Shown here: piece after piece, positions 7,795 to 16,787 of the stretch
How positions within the stretch are numbered: the first letter of the stretch is position 1
Layout of the letters: every line of letters begins with the position of its first letter
Assembly: GCF_024464595.1 (NCBI RefSeq)
Contig: NZ_JANHAW010000002.1
Location: forward strand, 1,240,001 to 1,304,000
DNA: 64,000 bases
Origin: Halobellus litoreus
GTDB lineage: Archaea > Halobacteriota > Halobacteria > Halobacteriales > Haloferacaceae
Direction of reading: 5' to 3'
The notes under the pieces: generated by a model
The model's input: only the letters and a program-made list of their open reading frames with translations
Told to the model about the DNA's origin: nothing
Database searches by the model: none
Translations under genes and position numbers: made by a program

Positions 7795-8895
7795 ATGCGA
7801 ATGGGAAGATTCGTTATCGATACACACGTTCACGGCCAGCGGGTCGCCGTGAACTTCCAGGACAGGGACGAACGACCGGACTACGCCACGCTCAGTAAAC
7901 TGATGTGGCAGGCCGAGGACGCCGACCTCGCGGACGATGACGACGAGATCGTCACCTATCGTAACACGGACCGGCTTCTGTACGACATGGATCTGTACGG
8001 CGTCGATATGGTCTGTCTCCAGCCCGGCTTCGGGTTCAGCGACCGCCTCCACGGGAAGATGGTCGAGGAGCATCCCGACAAGTTCGTCGCGTTCGCTCAC
8101 CCGTACGAAACGAACCGCAAGGCGGTCGCCGGCGAGGAGGAGTGGGACATCGATCGGGCCTGTGAGGAACTCGACGAGCGACTCAGTCAGGACGGGTTCG
8201 TCGGCATCGGCGAGATGCTCCCGTTCGACCCGACGATCACCGAGCGGGCCGAGCGGATGCCGTGGGACGAGCGACACGACCAGCTCCGGAAGATCTACGA
8301 CGTGGCCGCGAAACACGACGTCCCCGTGCGGTGGCACCCCGGTTCCGTGAACGGCGGTTACGAGCGGGACCCGGGCACGCTCCTGCCCGACCGCCGGAGC
8401 ATCAAGTACGCCGTCGACCTCCACCTCGAGTACCCCGAAGTGCCGATCATCATCGACCACGGCGGCGTCCAGGGCAACTGGCGGAAGAACGTCGAGGAGT
8501 CCTGCAACGTGGCGGCGACGTACGACAACGTCTACATCGAGATCGGCAACTACTGGTCGGACCTGATCAAGCGCCCGATGAACGACCCGAACATCGGCCC
8601 CGAACAGCTGATCTGGGGGACCGACTGGGGCGCGTCCTGGATCGCGGCGAACAACCCGGCGAACCGGTCGACCGGCGAGTACGACTACCCGCCGCAACGG
8701 TGGACGCAGATCAAGAGCCGCGGCCTGCAGGCTCACCAGGCCGACGCGTGGGGCACTTCGATGCGGCAGATCGACAAGTACGCCCGCGAGGTCGACCTGC
8801 CCGCCGACGACCTCAACCTCATGATGGGCGGCAACGTCTGTCGACTGCTCGACATCGAGCCGCCGCACAAGCGACTCTTCCCCGAGTACATCTGA
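7795..8895 (+). CDS. Amidohydrolase_2 family metal-dependent hydrolase/decarboxylase
   Basis: This 366-residue TIM-barrel amidohydrolase has DTHVHG near residue 9 (metal HxH on strand 1), WHPGSVNGG (His), IDHGGVQGNW (His) and WGTDWG (catalytic Asp). These are the landmarks of the ACMSD/resorcylate-decarboxylase branch. Members decarboxylate or hydrolyse aromatic-derived acids. The acyl-CoA ligase start follows 11 bp later, so the two are likely one operon, consistent with processing an organic acid before CoA activation. The exact reaction is unknown. Confidence 0.85.
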   Translation: MRMGRFVIDTHVHGQRVAVNFQDRDERPDYATLSKLMWQAEDADLADDDDEIVTYRNTDRLLYDMDLYGVDMVCLQPGFGFSDRLHGKMVEEHPDKFVAFAHPYETNRKAVAGEEEWDIDRACEELDERLSQDGFVGIGEMLPFDPTITERAERMPWDERHDQLRKIYDVAAKHDVPVRWHPGSVNGGYERDPGTLLPDRRSIKYAVDLHLEYPEVPIIIDHGGVQGNWRKNVEESCNVAATYDNVYIEIGNYWSDLIKRPMNDPNIGPEQLIWGTDWGASWIAANNPANRSTGEYDYPPQRWTQIKSRGLQAHQADAWGTSMRQIDKYAREVDLPADDLNLMMGGNVCRLLDIEPPHKRLFPEYI

Positions 8896-8905
8896 CGCGG
8901 TCGCT

Positions 8906-10474
8906 ATGCAGGTACCATCCAGAGTAGAGCTGCCCAGGGTCCGGGAGTTGTCCAGCATCGCCGCCGAAAACAACCCGGACCGAGTCGCGTACGGGAACGG
9001 TGCATCGGGTCGCGAAGTAACGTGGGCGGAGTTCGACGCCGAGAGCAACCGCGGGGCGAACGCCCTCAGAGAGCACGTGGGACAGGGCGATCGGATCGCC
9101 TATCTCACGGAGGCGAGCGTCGAGCAGACGATACTCTGGAACGCCGGGCTGAAAGCGGGCTGTATCGTCTCGAACCTCCACATCCGCGACTCGCCGGAGC
9201 GGGTCCGAAGCTGTCTCGACTCGCTGCGGCCCCGGGTGCTCGTCGTCGACGAGGAGCGCTCGGCGTTCGTCGAAGACCACCTCTACGACGAGGCCTCGAC
9301 TGCGTTCGACGCGGTCGTCACGACCGGCGAAGCGCAGACGGAGTACGAGCAGCCGATGTCGTCGTTCACTGCGGGGTACCCGGCGACCGAGCCGGACGTG
9401 AAGGTCGACCCCGACGAAATCGCCGCAGTGATGTGGACCTCCGGCACGACGGGGGAGCCGAAGGGGTGGTCACACACCAACCGCGGGCTGGTCCACCGCG
9501 CGATGAAACTCGCCCACAAGAAGGACACCACGCGGCTGACCCGCGTGTCGAACTTCTTCACCCCCTCGTTCGCCGCGTGGTACTCGACGACGCTACCGAC
9601 GTTACTCGCGAACGGGGCCTCCTACTACGTCAAACAGTGGAGCCCGGAGGCGTACGTCGAACTCGTCGAGGAGCGGTCGATCACCAGTTCGAACCTGGTG
9701 CCGACGATGTGGCGCGAGGTGCTCCGCCTCGACGACCTCGACGACTACGACCTGAGCAGCCTCGAGACGGTCGAATCGGGCGGGGAGACGCTGAACACGA
9801 CGACCCTCGAAGGCCTGCAGGAGCACGTGTCGCCGTCGGTGTCGCAGTCGTACGCCGCGACCGAGGTGTGCGGGACGTACATCGACGCCGACGAGATGCG
9901 CGGCGAACGCATCGACAGCGTCGGCAAGCCGCTGCTCGGCGTGCAGGTCCGCGTCGTGGAGCGCGGCGGATCCCCAGACGACGTGAAGGACCCGGGCGAG
10001 GTGGGCGAGATCATCGTGAAATCGAGCGACGCCGCCGTGTGGGTCTGGGGAGACACCGAGAAGACGCGGCAGTCGTTCGAGGACGGCTGGTGGTACTCCG
10101 GCGACCTCGGGTACAAGGACGAAGCGGGGTATCTCTTCATCGAGGGTCGAGACGACGACATGATCCTCTCGAAGGGGATCAAGGTCTTCCCGGCCCCGGT
10201 CGAAGAACGGCTGAACGAGCACCCGGACGTCGTCGAATCGGCGGTCTTCGGCGTGAAAGACGACGAGTACGGCGAACGGGTGACCGCGGCCGTGCAGACG
10301 CCCGATGAAGCCCTCACCGCCGAGGACCTCGACGAGTGGTGCTTAGAGAGCGAGAAACTCTCCCGGTTCGAGCGCCCGCGGGAGTATCACTTCTACGCGG
10401 AGACGCTTCCGCGGACGGCCAGCGACAAACTGGACCGCGCGGCGATCAAGGAGCGTTCGATCGGGGGCCGTTAG
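8906..10474 (+). CDS. AMP-forming acyl-CoA synthetase (ANL superfamily)
   Basis: The 522-residue protein has the P-loop WTSGTTGEPKGWSHTNRG (near residue 180), SYAATEVCG (motif A5), YSGDLGYKDEAGY (A7) and RDDDMILSKGIKV (A8 hinge). The C-terminal catalytic lysine is in LPRTASDKLDR. It activates a carboxylic acid to an acyl-adenylate and then an acyl-CoA in the cytoplasm. Length is normal. It is coupled to the amidohydrolase and followed by an apparent terminator at 10535-10568. The substrate is not predictable; an aromatic or short branched acid fits the neighbourhood. Confidence 0.9.
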   Translation: MQVPSRVELPRVRELSSIAAENNPDRVAYGNGASGREVTWAEFDAESNRGANALREHVGQGDRIAYLTEASVEQTILWNAGLKAGCIVSNLHIRDSPERVRSCLDSLRPRVLVVDEERSAFVEDHLYDEASTAFDAVVTTGEAQTEYEQPMSSFTAGYPATEPDVKVDPDEIAAVMWTSGTTGEPKGWSHTNRGLVHRAMKLAHKKDTTRLTRVSNFFTPSFAAWYSTTLPTLLANGASYYVKQWSPEAYVELVEERSITSSNLVPTMWREVLRLDDLDDYDLSSLETVESGGETLNTTTLEGLQEHVSPSVSQSYAATEVCGTYIDADEMRGERIDSVGKPLLGVQVRVVERGGSPDDVKDPGEVGEIIVKSSDAAVWVWGDTEKTRQSFEDGWWYSGDLGYKDEAGYLFIEGRDDDMILSKGIKVFPAPVEERLNEHPDVVESAVFGVKDDEYGERVTAAVQTPDEALTAEDLDEWCLESEKLSRFERPREYHFYAETLPRTASDKLDRAAIKERSIGGR

Positions 10475-10534
10475 GACTGTGTTACAACTGTTACGGAGAG
10501 CGTTTGCAGGATCGAGCCACCGCAGATCGGAGAG

Positions 10535-10568
10535 AAAACACCGTGTAGGCGGGTCTCCCGGTGTTTTT
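10535..10568 (+). terminator. Stem-loop terminator after the acyl-CoA synthetase
   Basis: The arms AAAACACCG (10535-10543) and CGGTGTTTT (10559-10567) form a perfect 9-bp stem with a 15-nt loop, ending in a T-run. Confidence 0.6.
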
Positions 10569-10618
10569 CGATCCGGGCACCAAAACACTTAAACTGTAAT
10601 AATTATATTTGATCGAGT

Positions 10619-11743
10619 ATGGCAAACGATACCAGAGGCAACGGTAGCGCTAGCAGTACACGTCGACGCGGCTTCCTGAAGAAGGCCGGACTCCTCGGGA
10701 CGGTCGGTCTCGCAGGGTGTATGGGCGGCGGGGGCGGCGGATCGGGAGACGGTGACTCCGGGGGCGACAGCGGTGGCAGCGGCGGCGACTCTTCCGGGGG
10801 CGACAGCGGCGGCGAGGAGACGACCTCCGGTGGCGGGGGAAGCGGCGAGAAGACACTCGTTATGGGCACGGCCTCGGAGGTCAGCGCGAACTTCGCGATG
10901 ATGTCCGGACTCGGCGGTGTCGTGAACGAGAACACCGACGAGGTGTATATGGACGTCCGTCCGAGCGCCTCGATGGCCGCGAACATCGGGCGGATGTCGA
11001 GAGACGAGATCGACATCGGGTTGATCGAGAGCACGACGGCACACGACGTCAACGTGGGGAACGAGCCCTTCGGGGAGATCGGCGTCGACCTGCGGCAGAT
11101 CGTCCACGGCTCCACCTCGGACTGGTTCCTCTTCGCGGCGGACGACCAGTACTCGACGATCGACGACATCGGCCCGGACACGTACGTCGCGCCCGGTCCG
11201 TCCGGATCGCGCGTGACCGATATGGTCCGTCGGGTCCTCGAACTCGCCGGCGTCGAGTACCAGGAGCGGACGACCGGGTACGGCGATATGGGCGCTGCGG
11301 TCGCCGAGGGGCGCATCGACGTCGGTCTCGGCGCGTTCACGAACGTCCAGGTCGGAACCGTCACGCCGGGGTGGGTCCAGGAGATCAAGGGGACGGTCGA
11401 CGCCCGACTGCTCGGTCTCCCCGCGGAGCTCCAGAGCGGGATAAACGAGGAGGGCTGGGGGAACTCCTTCGAGTTCGACGTCGACGCCGAGGGCTGGGCG
11501 CACGTCCCCGACACGCCCCGCTCGATGTCGCAGGTGACGTGGCTCTACGGGACCGCGGAGACGTCCACGGACGCCGTCTACAATACTCTCGAGACGATGT
11601 ACGAGAACCGAGACTCGATGGGCGACTACCACGAGCTCCTCTCGTTCTACACGAACGACGACCACTGGACGAGAGAGCCGCATCCCGGCTTCTCGCTCCA
11701 TCAGGGCACGCAGGACTTCCTCGAGGAGTACGGCCTGAATTAG
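10619..11743 (+). CDS. TAXI-family TRAP transporter solute-binding lipoprotein
   Basis: A Tat signal RRRGFLKK (residues 15-22) precedes the lipobox LAGC with the lipid Cys at 34. A Gly/Ser/Asp-rich linker to about residue 75 follows, then the TAXI binding domain beginning KTLVMGTASEVSANFAMMS. The protein would be exported folded and anchored outside the membrane, delivering an organic acid to the permease encoded 28 bp downstream. The 374-residue length matches the family. CTTAAAC near 10589 may be the TATA element. The substrate is probably a carboxylate used by the surrounding catabolic genes (inferred). Confidence 0.9.
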   Translation: MANDTRGNGSASSTRRRGFLKKAGLLGTVGLAGCMGGGGGGSGDGDSGGDSGGSGGDSSGGDSGGEETTSGGGGSGEKTLVMGTASEVSANFAMMSGLGGVVNENTDEVYMDVRPSASMAANIGRMSRDEIDIGLIESTTAHDVNVGNEPFGEIGVDLRQIVHGSTSDWFLFAADDQYSTIDDIGPDTYVAPGPSGSRVTDMVRRVLELAGVEYQERTTGYGDMGAAVAEGRIDVGLGAFTNVQVGTVTPGWVQEIKGTVDARLLGLPAELQSGINEEGWGNSFEFDVDAEGWAHVPDTPRSMSQVTWLYGTAETSTDAVYNTLETMYENRDSMGDYHELLSFYTNDDHWTREPHPGFSLHQGTQDFLEEYGLN

Positions 11744-11770
11744 AGCCGTATTCTTTCTCCGCACTATACA

Positions 11771-13807
11771 ATGAGTACGTATTTCCGAAGGGAGCAGTTT
11801 CGACGGCTCGGCGACCGGAGCGTCTATCTCTTCGGGCTGGCCCTGGGCCTGCTGTTGCTGTACTACGCCGAGACGTTCTACGGGGCGAGGGTCCGTCACA
11901 CGAACCTGGTCCTCGGGCTGTGCCTGGCCATCTTCTATCTGGGTCTCTTTCGAGACGCGTTGGGGCCGGTCGAGGAGAAGACGGGAACCTCCCTGCGGTA
12001 CCTCTCGAACGGGCTCGATCGCGGCTACGTCCGGTTCGTCAGACCGGTGCTGTTCGTCGCGCTGGCGGCCGTCTCGCTCGTCGTGATGGTCTACATCGAC
12101 GTGCACCACGTGCGGCTGATGGAGGACGGGCCGATCGTCGGGTACCGGACGGCGGACTACGTGATCGGGGCGATCATCGTGTACCTCTGTACCGACGTCA
12201 CGGTCCGGTCCTTCGGGAAGCTGATGGCGTCGATCGTTCCCCTCGGGTTCCTGTACGGCTACCTCGGACCGTATCTGCCCGGGGCGCTCTACCACAGCGG
12301 GATGGGCACCGAGCAGTTGCTCCGACTGACGGTCCTCGGGATGCAGGGCGTCTACGGCTTCATCCTTCAGGTCGGCGCGACGTGGGTCGCGATATTCCTG
12401 CTGCTCGCCGGGCTGACCAAGGCGTACGGCATCCTCGATTACCTGATGGACGTGAGCAAGGAGGTGAGCAAACTGTTCAAGTCCGGTATCGTCCACGCGG
12501 CCGTGTTGGCCAGTCTGGCCTTCGGATCGATCACCGGCGCGTCGGCGGCGAACACGGCGACGACCGGGAGCTTCACCATCCCGCTGATGAAGAACCAGGG
12601 GGTCGACAAGGGGTACGCGGGCGGAATCGAAACGGTCGCCTCGATCGGCGGCCAGCTCGTGCCGCCGATTATGGGGATCGCGGCGTTCATTATGGCCGAT
12701 CTCCTGGGCCTCTCGTACGTCAGAATCATCCAGGCGGGGCTCATTCCGGCGGTGCTGTTCTACTTCAGCGTCGTCGTCTCCGTGCAGCTCCTGATTTACA
12801 AGTTCGGCTGGCAGACCACCCGTGACGTCGGGGACGTCGAGTACGGCGTCTTCTTAGAGATCCTCTGGTACGTCGCGCCGTTCGTCGTGCTGATCTACTT
12901 CCTGGCGTACCAGCAATACACGCCGTTGACGTCGGGGTACTACGCGACGCTGACGCTGATCGGGTTCGTCGCGGTGAAGTACCTCATCGAGCAGCGCGCC
13001 GCCGGCGTCGCGAACGCGGTCAAGGACACGGCCAACGGGCTGAAGGTCGGCTCCGAGGAGATGGCACCGCTGCTCGTCATCCTCGGCGCGATCGGGATCA
13101 TCATCGCGGTGTTCACCCAGACCGGGTTCGCCCAGCGGCTGAACACGCTGATGATCAGTCTCGCCGGCGGGAGCGTGCTGCTCCTGTTGCTCCTCGCGAT
13201 GGCCGTGAGCCTCATCTTCGGTCTCGGAATGCCGGCACCGGCGGCGTACGTCCTCGTCGCGTCCCTGGCGGGAGCGGCGATGGTTCGGTTCGGTCTGCAG
13301 GAACTGGTCGCGCATATGTTTGTCTTCTACTTCGCGATGTACTCCTCGCTCACGCCGCCGGTCGGTCCGTCGACGATCGTCGCCGCGAAGATCGCGGACG
13401 CGGAGTACATCGACACGGCGATCAAGTCCTCGAAGCTCGCGCTCTCGGGGTTCGTGATCCCCTTCATCTTCGTCGCGAACGACGTCCTCATCTACTGGGC
13501 GTTCCCGTCGACGATCCTCGTGACGTTCGCGATCCTCTCAGGCATCGTCGCCTTCTCGATGACCATCTTCGCGTACGACGGGAGCAGCCGGCTCTCGGTC
13601 GTCGGCCGGTCAGTCTACGGAGGGCTGGCCGTGCTGGGATTCTTCGGGACGTACCTGGGGCTCTTCGGGCTTACCACACAGGTGGGCATCGGCGTCGCGA
13701 TCATCGTGCTCGTCCTCGCCACGTCCGTGATGGAGGTCCCCGGCGTCTCGCGGATGTACGCGCAGTACCTCACGAAGCCGTCGCCGATGACCGACTCGGG
13801 TAACTGA
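11771..13807 (+). CDS. TRAP transporter fused permease (small plus large membrane subunits)
   Basis: This 678-residue membrane protein has the layout of fused 4TM/12TM TRAP permeases that partner TAXI receptors. The N-terminal part holds the DctQ-like helices. The large DctM-like part starts near residue 145 and contains FGSITGASAANTATTGSFTIP, LVPPIMGIAAFIM, GLGMPAPAAYVL and SSLTPPVGPSTIVAAK, the conserved TRAP-M elements. It forms the ion-driven channel for the substrate bound by the upstream lipoprotein. The FAH-fold hydrolase gene follows on the same strand. Confidence 0.92.
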   Translation: MSTYFRREQFRRLGDRSVYLFGLALGLLLLYYAETFYGARVRHTNLVLGLCLAIFYLGLFRDALGPVEEKTGTSLRYLSNGLDRGYVRFVRPVLFVALAAVSLVVMVYIDVHHVRLMEDGPIVGYRTADYVIGAIIVYLCTDVTVRSFGKLMASIVPLGFLYGYLGPYLPGALYHSGMGTEQLLRLTVLGMQGVYGFILQVGATWVAIFLLLAGLTKAYGILDYLMDVSKEVSKLFKSGIVHAAVLASLAFGSITGASAANTATTGSFTIPLMKNQGVDKGYAGGIETVASIGGQLVPPIMGIAAFIMADLLGLSYVRIIQAGLIPAVLFYFSVVVSVQLLIYKFGWQTTRDVGDVEYGVFLEILWYVAPFVVLIYFLAYQQYTPLTSGYYATLTLIGFVAVKYLIEQRAAGVANAVKDTANGLKVGSEEMAPLLVILGAIGIIIAVFTQTGFAQRLNTLMISLAGGSVLLLLLLAMAVSLIFGLGMPAPAAYVLVASLAGAAMVRFGLQELVAHMFVFYFAMYSSLTPPVGPSTIVAAKIADAEYIDTAIKSSKLALSGFVIPFIFVANDVLIYWAFPSTILVTFAILSGIVAFSMTIFAYDGSSRLSVVGRSVYGGLAVLGFFGTYLGLFGLTTQVGIGVAIIVLVLATSVMEVPGVSRMYAQYLTKPSPMTDSGN

Positions 13808-13876
13808 CGCCCGGGGCGGCGAACGCGGCGCCCGCCTTTCCGTCGGGTTTTTACAGGTCGGAAGGGTACCGCAGGT

Positions 13877-14590
13877 ATGCGAATCGCACGGCTGCAGACC
13901 CCCGAGGGACCGATCACGGGCCGGTACGAGGACGGCACCGTCGTCGCCGACGACGGGAGCTACGTCGTCGGGCGCGACGGCACGCTCACGTACCCCTGTT
14001 CGCCCTCGGCGCTCTACTGCGTCGGCCGCAACTACGCCGAGACGCTCGATCAGATGGACTACGACCGCCCCGAGGAGCCCGATTTCTTCATCAAGCCGCC
14101 GAGCGCCCTGATCGGTCCGAACGAGCCGATCCGGTATCCCTCGTGGACGGACGAACTGACGTACGCGGGCGAACTCGCCGCCGTCGTCGACGAGCGCTGT
14201 CACGACGTCGACCCCGAGGACGTTCCGGACGTGATCAGGGGGTACACGGTGATGAACGACGTCGACGCGCTGGACCAACAGGGGCGGACCGCCCGGAAGG
14301 CCTTCGACACGTCCGGGCCGCTGGGGCCGTGGATCGAGACGGACGTCACCCCGTACGACCTCGATATCCGGACCGAGATCAACGGCGAGGTGCGGCAGGA
14401 TTCGAACACGGAATTGATGCTGTTCGACCCCTACGAGGTCGTCTCGTTTCTCTCGCGGCGGTTCACGTTCCGCCCGGGCGACGTGATCGCCTTCGGCAGT
14501 CCGGCGAATCCGGGCACGATCGACCCCGGCGACGAGGTCGAGATCACCTACGAGGGCGTCGGGACGCTGAAAAACACCGTCGTCGGCTAA
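13877..14590 (+). CDS. Fumarylacetoacetate hydrolase family protein
   Basis: This 237-residue FAH-fold enzyme has YCVGRNYAETL, FFIKPPSALIGPNEPI, the metal-binding region YAGELAAVV, GYTVMNDVDALDQQ and KAFDTSGPLGPWIE. The C-terminal FRPGDVIAFGSPANPG also matches. Family members hydrolyse or decarboxylate 3-oxoacid-type intermediates in late aromatic ring-cleavage pathways. Its place after the transporter and before the dioxygenase cluster supports such a role; the precise substrate is unknown. It converges with the winged-helix regulator gene. Confidence 0.9.
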   Translation: MRIARLQTPEGPITGRYEDGTVVADDGSYVVGRDGTLTYPCSPSALYCVGRNYAETLDQMDYDRPEEPDFFIKPPSALIGPNEPIRYPSWTDELTYAGELAAVVDERCHDVDPEDVPDVIRGYTVMNDVDALDQQGRTARKAFDTSGPLGPWIETDVTPYDLDIRTEINGEVRQDSNTELMLFDPYEVVSFLSRRFTFRPGDVIAFGSPANPGTIDPGDEVEITYEGVGTLKNTVVG

Positions 14591-14675
14591 TACTATCAAC
14601 TGTACGTGTGTGAAGGACTTCGGGACGCCGGGGCCCCGCAGCGTGGAGCAGGTACGACCGACCGGGTGACTCGCG

Positions 14676-15281
14676 CTACTCCGCGTCGGCGGCGTCGGCT
14701 CCGGGAGTGGCGTCGGGGCCGGCTTCGGAATCGAGGTCGCCCCGTCGCTCCAGGTACTCGCGCCCCTCTTCGGTCTCGGAGATCAGGTCGTCGAAGATCG
14801 CCGCGTCAGTCTTGAACTTGTGGAGGTTGTGGACGGACGTCGTCTCGAACTCGTCGATGACGTCGCCGTGGTCCTCGAAGAAGGACGTCACCCACTCGTC
14901 CATCTGCTCGGTGCTCCGGAACTGGGTGATCAGCTGCCAGCGGTACTTGTGATCGGCGTTGAAGAACATCAGCACGTGGGGGTCTTCGACGAGCGCGTCG
15001 TAGCAGTCCTCCCAGTGGTCTCTGAAGTTCGGGTAGTGGAACGCGATCCGGAACACGTAGTGTTTGAACAGCGTCCGCCGGGGGACGACGGTCTTCCGAA
15101 AGAGCCCGTCGGTCTCCATCTCGCGCAGGAGCGTGTTCACGTGATTGTGGGACAGCGAGATGTCGTACTCCTCTTTGAGGATCTCGCTGAGTTCTCGACT
15201 CGACGCGGTCGGATTCGCGATGCGGGCCTGGAGGAGGATGAGATCCCGGGCGCCGATGTCGGCGAGTGTATCATCGGACAT
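14676..15281 (-). CDS. Winged-helix (Lrp/ArsR-like) transcriptional regulator
   Basis: I take ATG 15281 (MSDDTLADIG), giving 201 residues; the frame opens 33 bp earlier. A winged helix-turn-helix spans about residues 8-75 (RDLILLQARIANPTASSREL, then LSHNHVNTLLREME). An Asp/Glu-rich ligand or dimerisation domain follows, then a low-complexity tail. It probably controls the neighbouring catabolic operons, since it lies between the hydrolase and the ADH/dioxygenase promoters. That regulatory target is inferred from position only. Confidence 0.75.
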   Translation of the reverse strand: MSDDTLADIGARDLILLQARIANPTASSRELSEILKEEYDISLSHNHVNTLLREMETDGLFRKTVVPRRTLFKHYVFRIAFHYPNFRDHWEDCYDALVEDPHVLMFFNADHKYRWQLITQFRSTEQMDEWVTSFFEDHGDVIDEFETTSVHNLHKFKTDAAIFDDLISETEEGREYLERRGDLDSEAGPDATPGADAADAE

Positions 15282-15443
15282 AGCGTTTCCTGAGCCTATT
15301 CGGGCAGCCCTCAAAAGGACTGCGAGAACAGACGCGTCGATCCCGGGGGCGCTCTCACTGGCTCGCAGCGGGGCTGTCGCCGTCTCGCATCGGTTGATCG
15401 CGGTCAGGGGGCGGTCACCGGGGGTCGGAGGCGACGGTTCTCA

Positions 15444-16538
15444 CTATGCACCCTCGTCGAACCGGACGACGCTTCGGATCACCTCCCCGGCCGCGAGCGC
15501 GGCGAACGCCTCGTCGAGTTCGTCGAGTCCGTACCGGCGCGTGAGGATCGCGTCGAGGTCCAGATCGCCGTTCCGATACATCGCGGCGTACCGCGGGATG
15601 TCGACCCGGGGCTGCGTGAAGCCGACGATGTTGCCCACGACGGAGATGCCCGTCGTGAAGCGGCCGAGGTCGATCTCGGCCGGGGGCGTGCTGCTCGTCC
15701 CGGTGATCGCCGCCGTTCCGCCGGGGGCCAGCGACGCGATCGCCTGCTGGACCGTCTGCGGCGTGCCGATGCACTCGAAGGCGTAGTCGACCCCGTCGGT
15801 CAGCGCTTCGATCTCGGCGACGGGATCGGCGTCGCCGGCGTCGACAGTGTGTGTCGCGCCGATCTCGGCCATCGTTTCGAGCGTGTCCGAATCGAGGTCG
15901 ACCGCGATAATCGTCCCCGCACTGACGGCGTCGGCGGCGAGGACGGCCCCCGCACCGACACCGCCGCAGCCGAACACCGCGACCGACTCGCCGCCGTCGA
16001 CGTCGGCGATGTTCGAGACCGCTCCGAGCCCGGTCGTGACGCCGCAACCGAGGAGCGCCCCGATCTCGAAGGGAACTTCGTCGGGGACGGGAACCACCTG
16101 GCGCTCGGGGACGACGGCCATACTCGCGAACGACGACTGCGCGTAGAAGTGGTCGATCGGATCGCCGTCCCGGTGGAGGCGACGCGTCCCGTCCATCATC
16201 CGACCGCGCGTCTCGCGTCGGGCCTGGCAGAGGTACGGCCGGCCGCTCCGACAGTATTCGCAGTCGCCGCAGGAGGGCAGCACCCAGAGCACGACGCGGT
16301 CCCCCGGTTCGACGGTGGAGACGCCGTCACCGACGGCCTCGACGACGCCCGCTCCTTCGTGGCCGAGGACGAGCGGAAAGTCGGTGTCGTCGCTCGTGTA
16401 GGCGTGATAATCGGTGTGGCAGACGCCCGTCGCGCGCACGTCTACCAGTACCTCGCCCGATTGCGGATCGTCGAGCGTGACCGTCTCCACCGCGTGCTCC
16501 TCCGGTCCGTGGACGACGGCCGCGTCGATCTCACGCAT
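15444..16538 (-). CDS. Zinc-dependent alcohol dehydrogenase (class III/MDR family)
   Basis: This medium-chain dehydrogenase has the catalytic zinc site ATGVCHTDYH and GHEGAGVVEAVG. The structural zinc site is CGDCEYCRSGRPYLC and the NAD-binding motif is VAVFGCGGVGAGAV. I prefer MREIDAAVV at 16538 (364 residues); an upstream ATG at 16547 would add three residues. It oxidises an alcohol to an aldehyde with NAD(P), and an aldehyde dehydrogenase is encoded at 19319. It is divergent from the dioxygenase operon, sharing a 240-bp AT-rich control region. Confidence 0.9.
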   Translation of the reverse strand: MREIDAAVVHGPEEHAVETVTLDDPQSGEVLVDVRATGVCHTDYHAYTSDDTDFPLVLGHEGAGVVEAVGDGVSTVEPGDRVVLWVLPSCGDCEYCRSGRPYLCQARRETRGRMMDGTRRLHRDGDPIDHFYAQSSFASMAVVPERQVVPVPDEVPFEIGALLGCGVTTGLGAVSNIADVDGGESVAVFGCGGVGAGAVLAADAVSAGTIIAVDLDSDTLETMAEIGATHTVDAGDADPVAEIEALTDGVDYAFECIGTPQTVQQAIASLAPGGTAAITGTSSTPPAEIDLGRFTTGISVVGNIVGFTQPRVDIPRYAAMYRNGDLDLDAILTRRYGLDELDEAFAALAAGEVIRSVVRFDEGA

Positions 16539-16721
16539 CGCGATCACCGCGCAGGTGACCGCACGGCACAGCTACAGCGGTGGGCGCGGCTGCCGGGACC
16601 GATCCCGACGCCCCGCCGCCCGGATTGGATGTCGGCCGGTTCATTGCCAAACTATAGAGAACGTAGCGTAATATAATTTTGCCTTTTTGGAATACAATAA
16701 TTTGGTAAGTTGCTTTTAGAA

Positions 16722-16787
16722 ATTACAAACAACGCTATATTCGCAATATTTAAGTATCTATACACTGCATACTGATGCGTAAGTATG
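16722..16787 (+). promoter_or_regulatory. Promoter and candidate operator of the dioxygenase operon
   Basis: In an unusually AT-rich 140-bp stretch, ATTACAA (16722-16728) lies 19 bp upstream of the TATA-like TATTTAAG (16747-16754). The inverted repeat CATACT/AGTATG (16768-16773, 16782-16787) overlaps the start codon. Similar ATTACAA elements precede the genes at 21785 and 25717. Confidence 0.45.

Noticed and set aside
7481-7852. 123-codon gene through the repeat array
   Set aside because: Its translation is just the repeat read in one frame; the repeat period is not a multiple of three and the frame overlaps the amidohydrolase start.
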